The translations under genes were made by a program, and so were the position numbers. DNA of 22,515 nucleotides from CALXSC01 sp035470525 (GTDB lineage Bacteria; Pseudomonadota; Alphaproteobacteria; Rickettsiales; UBA1997): NCBI GenBank assembly GCA_035470525.1, contig DATIQT010000046.1:1-22515 (forward strand), read 5' to 3'. The notes under the pieces were generated by a model. It saw nothing but the letters and a program-made list of their open reading frames with translations, was not told where the DNA came from and made no database searches. Below are positions 7,397 through 15,098 of this stretch, piece after piece; the stretch's first letter is position 1; each line of letters opens with the position of its first letter.

Positions 7397-9862
7397 ATGG
7401 AATTTTTTACTATTTTATCTATTAGAGAAGATAGATTGTCTTTAAGAACAAGAATATTTGATAAAGAGCAAATATTTGAATTTCGATTACTAAAGCATGA
7501 AGGAAAAGAATATTCAGAAAAAATAGATACAGAATATTTAAAGACTAATACATTATATTTTTCAGGTTTAGTATCTTTAAGAATTGTTAGAGAATATTTA
7601 GACTCACATTCAGATGGAAATCAGAAGTTATCTAATGATCATATATTTGTAATTCTTGATAATGTGCAATCATCATTAGATGAAAGATTTTTACTTGATT
7701 TTAGTGAAGAACTCAAAAAAAATTTGTCTTTATTTTTGAATAAAGAGGTTCATTTATTTTTATCGTTTAAGGATTTTGAAGTAAGTCAAACAAAAAGATA
7801 TGAACAATTAAGTAGACAAGAACATAAAATACAATTAGTTTCATCATCTCAAAATAAAATGATGGATAAGGAAAAACAGAAAGCAATTGCATTAGTTCGT
7901 CCAAGAAATGCTTTATTACTTGATATTGGTGATGTACTTACTGAAAAAGCAAAAACAGCAGATAGTATTGAGTTTGAAAAAATTGATGATGGGGTCATAA
8001 ATATACTTATAGCACTTATTGAAAATGGCATTCCTATTGGTTTTGCAACAGGCAAACCTTTAAGTGAAGTAGATAGAATTTTTAATAAATATAAAAAAGA
8101 TGAAAAACCTTCAATAGCAGATTCTGCATATGTTTATTCCACAGGAGGTACAATCGTTCGTTTACCTTGTTCTTTAGGTGGTAATATTATTATAAATCCT
8201 CTTTCAGAACAAACTAAGCTAGCCATAAATGATATGTTAAAACAATTAGGTGCCTTTGGATTAGATAGAGCCAGAGTGTATAAACAAAAATCTGATTTAA
8301 GAACTTATACTGAAGATAGAAGAGATTATGAATTATATGATGGATTACCAACTAGAATTAATATTACTTCACTTTGTGGAGACGACCCAGCCAATCCAAA
8401 TTGTGTTAGATTCGATGGAACAGATTCAAGATTTGAATCAGCATTTATACTACAGAATATTTTAGATTCATACTCTAGGCAGGATAAGAGAGTTAGCTGT
8501 ATTTTTAGAGTTGCTGGAAGAATTGGCCTTGACGTTTCAGCTGTTGGTAAAGGATGGGCTAATCAACATTTCACTCAAGAATTAGTTTCAAAAACTAGTC
8601 CTATAGCTGAAAGGTTTTTAGCTGAAAAAGAAAGAGAATTAGGAATCGATTGTAAAGGTAGAATTTTGAAAATAATAGATTTATACTCTTTGGGAAAAGG
8701 TGCTGATTCTGATTTTATCGATTCATATTCATTTTCAATAGGAGAAAATGACAGGTGCTATGAATCTGATATGGATGCTCCAGTTATGTTTGGAGGAGGT
8801 ATAAAAAGTACTCTGGATTTACTTGAGAAAACAATTTGGGTAAGTCCAATTAATGGCAAAGCTTTCAAAGTCGATCGAGCTGGTAATATTATTGAATTAT
8901 TAATTTTGCAAAGGAGAGAAATGCTTTCTACATTATGGAATAGATTTCAACAATCTGAATTTAAAGGACATATTGCTGATATTGATGGTAATTTAACACC
9001 ACTTGATGAGAGTTGTGAAAATGTTTGCAATGAAGTTATAACATCAATCAAAGAAAAACTTATACAAGGAATTCCATTTGGAATTTGTAGCGCGAGAAGT
9101 ATTAGACCTGGATTAATTATAGAAAATATAAGAAATTCTGTAATCGAAGGATTACCTGACGAAGCATTACAACATTTCTTTTTATTTCCAGAACAAGGAA
9201 GCAAAGTTGTTTGGTATGAAAGAAAAAATGATGAATTAATATCACATGAAATAAATTTAGCGAAATTTTTCAAAGTGGTTCCTCAATCAATCAACAAAAT
9301 AACGGTTGAAGAACGGGAATTTGTATTTCAAACATTAGCTAAAACATTGGAACAAAAATATGGATATCCAGTTATAAAAATAAAAAGTGAAAAAGATTAT
9401 GGTTTTCAAGCATCAGTTATAAAGCAAGAAGATATGGAAGATGACTTTTATGCTAAATATGTAAAAACTATAACAAGAGAAGTTAATGACATTTTAAAAA
9501 GTAGCGGAATAGATTTTGAAGGATTTTGCACTAGAAGTGCGGTTTTTGTGGCTAAAAAAAATGTTAATAAAGAATTACCTTTGAGATTTATTTCTTATGT
9601 TTATGGAATTCCGAAAGAACAAATTGTTGGAACAGATGATCAGTGCGATGAAACAGGAGTTGGGTATTCTCTAACAAAACATTTTGGTGGAGTATCTACG
9701 GCATATGGAGATGATAAATCTACAACACAATTAAATATTGCAGAAATTTCTGGAAAAACTGGTGTTGATGCTTGGTTATTTCTAGACAAACATATTAAGT
9801 ATAAAGTTCCAACAAAGGTTGTAGATTGCACTGAATTGGTATCCAGAGATATTTTTGTATAA
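7397..9862 (+). CDS. Tandem HAD-domain protein, probable sugar phosphatase
   Basis: First gene of the cassette, 821 aa. Residues 1-160 are a domain I do not recognise. HAD-like domain 1 spans about 170-490: motif I DIGDVLT (D176), FATGK (215-219), K385, and SIGENDRC (447-454) as motif IV. HAD domain 2 spans about 520-800: DIDGNLT (D528, D530), GICSAR (562-567), K725, and GTDDQCDETG (745-754). The layout resembles the HAD-IIB (Cof/sucrose-phosphatase-like) group with a large cap, which removes phosphate from sugar phosphates. In domain 1 the second motif I aspartate (general acid/base) is Gly178, with an Asp shifted one place, so domain 1 may be inactive or altered while domain 2 is canonical. 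The start has no Shine-Dalgarno. It is unusually long for a HAD protein. A 65-bp gap separates it from the kinase gene. Confidence 0.75.
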   Translation: MEFFTILSIREDRLSLRTRIFDKEQIFEFRLLKHEGKEYSEKIDTEYLKTNTLYFSGLVSLRIVREYLDSHSDGNQKLSNDHIFVILDNVQSSLDERFLLDFSEELKKNLSLFLNKEVHLFLSFKDFEVSQTKRYEQLSRQEHKIQLVSSSQNKMMDKEKQKAIALVRPRNALLLDIGDVLTEKAKTADSIEFEKIDDGVINILIALIENGIPIGFATGKPLSEVDRIFNKYKKDEKPSIADSAYVYSTGGTIVRLPCSLGGNIIINPLSEQTKLAINDMLKQLGAFGLDRARVYKQKSDLRTYTEDRRDYELYDGLPTRINITSLCGDDPANPNCVRFDGTDSRFESAFILQNILDSYSRQDKRVSCIFRVAGRIGLDVSAVGKGWANQHFTQELVSKTSPIAERFLAEKERELGIDCKGRILKIIDLYSLGKGADSDFIDSYSFSIGENDRCYESDMDAPVMFGGGIKSTLDLLEKTIWVSPINGKAFKVDRAGNIIELLILQRREMLSTLWNRFQQSEFKGHIADIDGNLTPLDESCENVCNEVITSIKEKLIQGIPFGICSARSIRPGLIIENIRNSVIEGLPDEALQHFFLFPEQGSKVVWYERKNDELISHEINLAKFFKVVPQSINKITVEEREFVFQTLAKTLEQKYGYPVIKIKSEKDYGFQASVIKQEDMEDDFYAKYVKTITREVNDILKSSGIDFEGFCTRSAVFVAKKNVNKELPLRFISYVYGIPKEQIVGTDDQCDETGVGYSLTKHFGGVSTAYGDDKSTTQLNIAEISGKTGVDAWLFLDKHIKYKVPTKVVDCTELVSRDIFV

Positions 9863-9927
9863 AATAAAAGAATAATATTTGCGATAATTAGTATTTAAAT
9901 TAAATAAAAATAATACGGGAGAGCTAT

Positions 9928-10797
9928 ATGATTCAAAATTTGAAGGGGTATTCTGGTTGTATTTTAGAAAAATATGAAAAAAATGGAAATAATTTTGTTA
10001 GAAAAATTTCAAGAGATTTTAATTATAATCGTAGGTTAAAAAAACAATGTTTAAAACAATTAAATTTTAAAGGAAATGATTATATTTTAACTCCTAAAAT
10101 TTCCAATTATGGTATATTAAATAATCTTTTTTATTTTGATATGGAATATATTAATGCTCCTTTATTTTATGATGTTTTATTTAGCATGCAAGACGATGAA
10201 ATTGAATTTTATATTAACATATTATTAAAAAACCTATCAATAAATAAAATAAAGAAGAATACTCAACAAAATTTTATCTTTAACAAAAAAATAAATTCTA
10301 TGCAAAATGAGTTTGATAGTAGAAATTTAAATAATGATTTATTCAATTTTAGTATAGAAAAATTGAAAAATTTTGATTGGACAAGAATTCCAAATAGTGA
10401 TTGTCATGGCGATTTAACGTTACAAAATATCTTATTAAAAGATGATAATATATATGTTATAGATTTACTTGACTCTTTTTATAATTCTTGGATGTTTGAT
10501 GTTTCTAGAATTTTGCAGGATTTAGAACTAGGTTGGTCATATAGATTTAAAGAATTAAATCAAAAGCAAAAAGATAAAATATTATTTGCAAAAAATATAT
10601 TAATAAAAAATATATCTAATATTAATTTTAGTTCTGAAAATTCTTTAATGCTCGAGAGTATTTATTATGTTCTATTGAATGATATTACAAGAATATATAG
10701 TTATGCAAAAGATGAACTAACAATAAACTTTCTAAATAATGCATTAGAAAAATTAATTAATATTTTATCAACGAAAAAATTTTTGAATCATGACTAA
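9928..10797 (+). CDS. APH/choline-kinase-fold phosphotransferase
   Basis: A small-molecule kinase of the aminoglycoside-phosphotransferase fold. The catalytic loop is unmistakable: C-H-G-D-L-T-L-Q-N-I-L (H160, catalytic D162, N167), followed by the metal-binding V-I-D-L-L-D (D179/D182). A Lys near residue 26 may be the N-lobe ATP contact. At 289 aa it is a normal size. In this company (nucleotidyltransferase, epimerase, HAD phosphatase) it more likely phosphorylates a sugar or amino-alcohol precursor than an antibiotic. The ribosome site GGGAG sits 6 nt before the ATG, and its end overlaps the next gene by 8 bp, so it is coupled to it. No signal peptide; cytosolic. Confidence 0.8.
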   Translation: MIQNLKGYSGCILEKYEKNGNNFVRKISRDFNYNRRLKKQCLKQLNFKGNDYILTPKISNYGILNNLFYFDMEYINAPLFYDVLFSMQDDEIEFYINILLKNLSINKIKKNTQQNFIFNKKINSMQNEFDSRNLNNDLFNFSIEKLKNFDWTRIPNSDCHGDLTLQNILLKDDNIYVIDLLDSFYNSWMFDVSRILQDLELGWSYRFKELNQKQKDKILFAKNILIKNISNINFSSENSLMLESIYYVLLNDITRIYSYAKDELTINFLNNALEKLINILSTKKFLNHD

Positions 10798-11863
10798 TAC
10801 CTTATTATTACCTTGTGGTGGTAAATCTAACAGATTTCCAAATATGAAACCAAAATATATGCTTACTCACCCAGATGGAAATTTAATGATTGAAAAAGCT
10901 ATAGAAGGTTTGGATTTAAATATTTTTGACAGAATTATAATAACATTGATAAAGGAACATGTTGAAAAATATGAATCAAAATTAATTTTAGAGCAAGCTT
11001 TTGCTTTACATAAAGATATAAAAAATAAATTAGAATTTTGTGTTCTTGATGATTTTACAAAAAGTGCAAGTGAAACAGTTGCTTTAACTATTGAAAAAAT
11101 GAATATTAAAGGTTCTCTTGTTATAAAAGACTGCGACAATATGGTTGAAATTCCACTTAAAAATAAAATTCAAAATGCTATTGTTGGATATAATTTATAT
11201 AAGCACCCAGAAATTACAAATGTCCCTGGTAAAAGTTTTTTAATTATAAACGAACAAAATATAATTCGAGATATAATAGAAAAGAGAATTGTATCTAATA
11301 TTATCTGTATTGGTGTTTATTGCTTTGAAAATGTTGAATTATTTTTAAAATCTTATAATTATCTTATAAAACAAGAAGTAAAAGGTGAAATGTTTATAAG
11401 TAATATTATTTCATTCCTTTTATTAGATAAAAATAATATGTTTCAATATTTGGAAGCGACAGACTATGCTGATTGGGGAACATTGAATGAATGGAAAGAA
11501 GTTCAAAGAAAGTATAGAACTTATTTTGTTGATGTAGATGGGGTTATTTTAAAAAATTGTGGAAAATATGGAAAGATAAATTGGAGTAATAACAATGAAC
11601 CTCTAGAAAATAATGTGAAAACATTAATAAAATTACAAAATCAAGGAGCACAGATAGTTATTACAACTTCAAGAACTGAAGAATATAGAAAAGATTTAGA
11701 AAAAATATTTGAGAAATTAGGATTAAAACCTTATGCAATTTTGATGGGTATGAATCATGCAGCAAGAGTTATTATAAATGATTTTGCTTCGACAAATCCA
11801 TATCCTTCAGCTGCTGCGATTACTTTTCCAAGAAATGGAAATTTAGAAGATTATATTAATTAA
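10790..11863 (+). CDS. Bifunctional sugar nucleotidyltransferase-HAD phosphatase
   Basis: The N-terminal domain (about 1-240) is a Rossmann-like NTP-transferase: LPCGGKSNRF...KPKYML (7-25) is the nucleotide-binding loop plus Lys of the family, and D114-C-D116 is a candidate metal site. It would join a nucleoside monophosphate to a phosphorylated sugar or alcohol. The C-terminal domain (about 243-357) is a HAD phosphatase: FVDVDGV (D248, D250), ITTSR (291-295) and INDFAS (N330, D331). Fusions of these two domains occur in surface polysaccharide loci. The start overlaps the upstream kinase by 8 bp and the next gene follows after 10 bp, so this is a tightly packed operon. The exact nucleotide and sugar cannot be told from sequence. 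Confidence 0.8.
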   Translation: MTNTLLLPCGGKSNRFPNMKPKYMLTHPDGNLMIEKAIEGLDLNIFDRIIITLIKEHVEKYESKLILEQAFALHKDIKNKLEFCVLDDFTKSASETVALTIEKMNIKGSLVIKDCDNMVEIPLKNKIQNAIVGYNLYKHPEITNVPGKSFLIINEQNIIRDIIEKRIVSNIICIGVYCFENVELFLKSYNYLIKQEVKGEMFISNIISFLLLDKNNMFQYLEATDYADWGTLNEWKEVQRKYRTYFVDVDGVILKNCGKYGKINWSNNNEPLENNVKTLIKLQNQGAQIVITTSRTEEYRKDLEKIFEKLGLKPYAILMGMNHAARVIINDFASTNPYPSAAAITFPRNGNLEDYIN

Positions 11864-11873
11864 AAGGGAAAAT

Positions 11874-12884
11874 ATGAAAGTATTAATTACTGGTGGTGCT
11901 GGTTTTATAGGGTCAGAATTAGGAAAATTTTTGCTGAAGAATGGTCATAAAGTTGTTTTATTGGATACTCTTGAATACGGCTATAGAGATAATTATGAAG
12001 ATATACAAGAATTAAAAGATAATTTTATTTTAGACAATGTAAGAAATAAAGATTTCGGTAAGTATCTAAAAGATATTGATATTGTTTTCCATTTTGCTGG
12101 TATTTCAGCTTTACCAGAAAACGAATCAGATCCGTATAAAGCTTTTGATATAAATACAAGTGGGGTTGCAAATGTCTTAGAGGCTTGCAGAGATTCTAAT
12201 GTGAAAAAATTTATTTTTGCTTCTACATCGGCTGTTTATGAAAACAATTTGGATCATGAAGTACATAAAGAGGATGACATTGTAAAGCCAAACCTTATAT
12301 ATGCGACTACAAAATATTGTTCTGAACAAATATGCAAATCGTTTGCGCAAAATTATGGAATGGATATAACTATTTGCAGATTTTTTAATGTTTTTGGTCC
12401 TCATCAAGATTTTAAGAGAAAATATCCTCCTTTTACGAGTTTTCTTGTTAGAGAGGTATTAGCTGGGAATATTCCGACTATATACAATACAACAGATGTA
12501 AAACGCGATTACATTTATATTGAAGATTTATTACAATATTTATATTTGATGATGACAAGTCAAAAACATTATAAAGCCGAAATTTTTAATCTTGCAAGCA
12601 AGAAAGGCTATTCCGCATTGGAAATAGCAAAGACTATTTTTGAAGCCTTAGAAAAAGAATTTATATATAATAAAGGTGAATCCAAAAACTTTTGGGATAG
12701 GTATGAGACATTGTTTAATAAAAAATATAATTTAAGTAAAGAAAGAGTAGAACAAGAAGTATTTAAAAATTGTATTGGAGATAATTCAAAAATTATAAAA
12801 GAATTTAATTATTTTCCAAAAACAGATCTATTGAGTGGGTTAAAAAATATCATAGAATATCAAAGTACATATAATAAGTTATGA
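11874..12884 (+). CDS. NAD-dependent epimerase/dehydratase (extended SDR)
   Basis: Nucleotide-sugar epimerase or dehydratase of the extended short-chain dehydrogenase family. It has GGAGFIG (7-13) for the dinucleotide, Asp31 at the end of beta-2 (suggesting NAD rather than NADP), S-T-S at 117-119 and the catalytic Y143-x3-K147. R-x-F-N-V-F-G-P-H-Q and R-D-Y-I-Y-I-E-D are the usual substrate-domain landmarks of GalE/RmlB-type enzymes. The 336-aa length is typical. AAAGGGA supplies a ribosome site. Its stop overlaps the next start by 4 bp. It probably converts the nucleotide sugar made by the preceding gene. The specific reaction (4-epimerase, 4,6-dehydratase or other) is not assignable. Confidence 0.88.
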   Translation: MKVLITGGAGFIGSELGKFLLKNGHKVVLLDTLEYGYRDNYEDIQELKDNFILDNVRNKDFGKYLKDIDIVFHFAGISALPENESDPYKAFDINTSGVANVLEACRDSNVKKFIFASTSAVYENNLDHEVHKEDDIVKPNLIYATTKYCSEQICKSFAQNYGMDITICRFFNVFGPHQDFKRKYPPFTSFLVREVLAGNIPTIYNTTDVKRDYIYIEDLLQYLYLMMTSQKHYKAEIFNLASKKGYSALEIAKTIFEALEKEFIYNKGESKNFWDRYETLFNKKYNLSKERVEQEVFKNCIGDNSKIIKEFNYFPKTDLLSGLKNIIEYQSTYNKL

Positions 12885-13618
12885 ATAAAATTGCAATCCA
12901 ATTATATGGTTATTTAAGAACTTATGAAAAAACAATTAATAGTTTTTTTACTAAATTAGTATATGTTTATGAAAGCAACGGAATTGATGTTGACATTTTT
13001 ATACATACATGGAATTATCAAGATTCTGATAAACTAAAAAATTCTGATTTAAACCAAATTATATCAGTATATAATCCAAAATTAATTATAATTGAAGAAC
13101 AAAAAAATAAATTTAAAAATAAGAATATAGATGTTTTAATAAATAATAAAACTAGAAAAGTTTATGATATCTATAATTTATTTCATAGTATTTATTCCGT
13201 TAATAGATTAAGAAATAAATATGAAAAAGATAATAAATTTAAATATGATTGGATAATACAAACTAGATTTGATTTGTATTTTAATACAGATTTTTTTATT
13301 TATGATTTTTTAAATGTATATTATAAAAATTGTCTAAAATTTAATAAAAATTCAATTTTTTATGCTAAGACACCATATAATAGGACAAATATTGATGATG
13401 AATTATTTTTATTGAATTCTGATCTTATTTATTTTGCTGATTCTATTACAATGAATAAAGCAACATCCTTATTAAAAAATTTTGATTTAGTATTCAAAAA
13501 TAAATATATTTCAACTGAATGGTTTATTTTTAATCATTGGATAAAAAATCATTTAAAACCAATAGGAATTAATTTTACCTTTGATAAAGATTTTTATATA
13601 CTTAAAAATAAAAATTAG
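12881..13618 (+). CDS. Glycosyltransferase-like protein of surface polysaccharide loci
   Basis: The last cassette gene, 245 aa. It opens with IAIQLYGYLRTYEKT, then DVDIFIHTW (36-44) and Y-D-W-I-I-Q-T-R-F-D-L (122-132). This arrangement (G-x-x-R-T-F/Y, D-V-F-I-H-T-W, then Y-D-x-x-I-x-T-R-x-D) matches an uncharacterised group of capsule and viral glycosyltransferase-like proteins in which R-x-D takes the role of the GT-A DxD motif; family assignment is by recollection. It would use the activated sugar produced upstream. Even for this window it is very Asn/Lys/Ile/Phe-rich. No membrane segment. It overlaps the epimerase by 4 bp and its stop lies 2 bp from the stop of the convergent DUF6456 gene, so the cassette ends abruptly against the duplicated block. 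Confidence 0.65.
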   Translation: MNKIAIQLYGYLRTYEKTINSFFTKLVYVYESNGIDVDIFIHTWNYQDSDKLKNSDLNQIISVYNPKLIIIEEQKNKFKNKNIDVLINNKTRKVYDIYNLFHSIYSVNRLRNKYEKDNKFKYDWIIQTRFDLYFNTDFFIYDFLNVYYKNCLKFNKNSIFYAKTPYNRTNIDDELFLLNSDLIYFADSITMNKATSLLKNFDLVFKNKYISTEWFIFNHWIKNHLKPIGINFTFDKDFYILKNKN

Positions 13619-13620
13619 GT

Positions 13621-14145
13621 TTATTTATAATGATTCACATTATAAAATCTCGCTAATTCTCTTAATCCATAACATAATCTAACCTCTGCTACACCTCTCT
13701 TTTTTAATTCAGCATCAATCTCAGTTAATCCTTTACCATGTATTACAAACTCTCTTACAACTTCCCTTGTATTTAAATCAGTAATAGATGATATTGCCTT
13801 ATTGTATCTATCCCAAGCGTCTAAATTTTGAATTAAGTGAAACTCGTTATTCATTTTTGTAGAGTTTTGAATTTTCACTTCATCAATGATATTGGTGGAA
13901 CACTTATTTCTGAAACTTGTTTCATAATCAAGTAAGAGTCTTTCTCCGGAGGCATATTGTGATTGGTTTATGATTTCTTTTTCATAAAGCTTTAGGAGAT
14001 CATTTGGTCTTCGCTTGATGGGTTGTTTAGTGTTTGGATTGTTTTTTTTGTTCTTTGTATTCTCGCTGTCGCTATTGCTTTCATAAACAACTTTATCTTC
14101 CTTATAAGTATGAATACTTTTTGACTTGTTTCTCTTTTTTGTCAT
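13621..14145 (-). CDS. DUF6456-like HTH protein, left copy
   Basis: 174 aa. A basic, low-complexity N-terminus (1-60) precedes A-S-G-E-R-L-L-L-D-Y-E (65-75), which matches the A-G-E-R-L-R-x-D-F/Y-E segment of alphaproteobacterial DUF6456. Residues 127-168 (REVVREFVIHGKGLTEIDAE, then R-G-V-A-E-V-R-L-C-Y-G-L-R-E-L-A-R-F-Y) match its C-terminal sigma-region-4-like HTH, where the usual text is W-P-A-R-S-A-K-x-V-L-R-x-A-L-D-x-L-A. It is likely DNA-binding, perhaps a late or antitermination-type regulator of the element. The partner at 21354-21875 is about 90% identical up to the final A-R-F/Y-Y; then the tails differ (N-V-N-H-Y-K here), marking the cassette junction. The ribosome site is AGGAAAA. 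Confidence 0.7.
   Translation of the reverse strand: MTKKRNKSKSIHTYKEDKVVYESNSDSENTKNKKNNPNTKQPIKRRPNDLLKLYEKEIINQSQYASGERLLLDYETSFRNKCSTNIIDEVKIQNSTKMNNEFHLIQNLDAWDRYNKAISSITDLNTREVVREFVIHGKGLTEIDAELKKRGVAEVRLCYGLRELARFYNVNHYK
13624..13646. terminator. AT-rich perfect hairpin at the cassette/block junction
   Basis: TTTATAATG (13624-13632) and CATTATAAA (13638-13646) form a 9-bp stem with a 5-nt loop. It lies inside the last codons of the leftward DUF6456 gene and just past the stop of the rightward glycosyltransferase gene. Its position between convergent genes suits a bidirectional transcription stop, though it lacks GC and a strong T tract. It also coincides with the point where the two arms stop matching. 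Confidence 0.4.
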
Positions 14146-14167
14146 GATATTTTCCTATTTGTTGTTT

Positions 14168-15061
14168 TTAATGTCTTTTGCTGTTTCTCTCATACATCTC
14201 ATGCTTCACGATTAAATCTTCTATGTAGTTTGTGAATGCAGTTGGTATCTCTGTTCTAACTATTCCGGATTTAATGACTTGATCTCTGAATGGTTTGCTT
14301 CGTAGATACATTGTGAAGCAATCATCAAGTAGTCTTGTTGATTCATTACTTGGCTTTGTAGAGATTTTTGAAAGGTGATTTGTTATTCCTATTCCGCAAC
14401 CGTTTATCTTTGCAATTCCAAATGAAAGTATATGTGCTTGAATTGATATAAAGTCGGTCATGATTTCATCAAGTGTTTCTATTGGTGTTGGGTACATGAA
14501 TTGGTGTAGTTGAGATTCGGTTTTAAACTTTTGTCTTATTGGATTTATATTTGGATTCTCTTTGTTTTCTCCAAAGTATTGTTTTAAAGCTTCATCTCTT
14601 AGAGTTTGATATTTTTCTTTAGTTTCCTTATACTTTTCTATTTCATTTTTCTCACTTTTATGTTTATCCATCTCTTTGTGCTTTAACTCCGCCACAGTAT
14701 CTCCGGTAATCATGGCTATAACTTGTGCAGGACTAGGTCTTGATTTGTTAAATCTGAAACATTGATTTATTCCATAGATTATGTTTTCTTGATAAATGTC
14801 TTTGAAGTGATGCTCTATTGTTATTCTGGCATTTATGAATTTCTCTATGGCTTTCTTTGATATTGGGTAGATTAAGTATATTTGAGTTATGTAGGTTTTA
14901 GTCTTTGGATAACCTCTTAGTATTTCATCATATTTTGCTAAGTCTTTTTCAGTCTGAAGCTTATCTTCAGTTTCTGTTTGGGTTTTATTGGTGTAGTTGT
15001 TATTGGTGCTAGTTTTATTCTCTACAGAGATTAAAAGTGGAATTGGTTTTTCATTTTGCAT
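14168..15061 (-). CDS. Conserved hypothetical protein of the duplicated block, left copy
   Basis: 297 aa, not recognised. After a variable Thr/Asn-rich N-terminus, a conserved region starts at K-Y-D-E-I-L-R-G-Y-P-K-T-K-T-Y-I and includes S-K-K-A-I-E-K-F-I-N-A-R-I-T-I-E-H-H-F. A highly charged Lys/Glu stretch (about 120-165) is probably a coiled coil. The C-terminal domain (about 190-297) is again conserved, with N-G-C-G-I-G-I-T-N-H-L-S-K-I-S-T-K-P. The right-arm copy differs mainly in the N-terminus and in a Gln/Asn-rich linker. No signal peptide or membrane span. Its fixed place between the HTH replication-like protein and the DUF6456 gene suggests a role in element replication or packaging, but this is only contextual. 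The ribosome site is AAAGGAAAA. Confidence 0.7.
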   Translation of the reverse strand: MQNEKPIPLLISVENKTSTNNNYTNKTQTETEDKLQTEKDLAKYDEILRGYPKTKTYITQIYLIYPISKKAIEKFINARITIEHHFKDIYQENIIYGINQCFRFNKSRPSPAQVIAMITGDTVAELKHKEMDKHKSEKNEIEKYKETKEKYQTLRDEALKQYFGENKENPNINPIRQKFKTESQLHQFMYPTPIETLDEIMTDFISIQAHILSFGIAKINGCGIGITNHLSKISTKPSNESTRLLDDCFTMYLRSKPFRDQVIKSGIVRTEIPTAFTNYIEDLIVKHEMYERNSKRH

Positions 15062-15098
15062 GTTGTTTTCCTTTAAATTTTATTATTTTTCTTATTTT

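Larger units (their letters stand above)
7003..13641. other. Cargo interval present in the left arm only
   Basis: Compared with the right arm, where DUF6456 and YopX are separated by about 260 bp, the left arm holds 6.6 kb between the same two genes. The interval has all five sugar-metabolism genes and replaces the 3' ends of both flanking genes. No transposase or integrase is seen and no clear terminal repeat was found, so capture by recombination between element copies is more likely than simple transposition. An alternative is loss of the cassette from the right arm. Confidence 0.6.

Noticed and set aside
9928..10797. Aminoglycoside resistance gene
   Set aside because: It shares the APH fold and H-G-D motif, but it is embedded and overlapping in a sugar-activation operon, which makes a metabolic kinase more likely.
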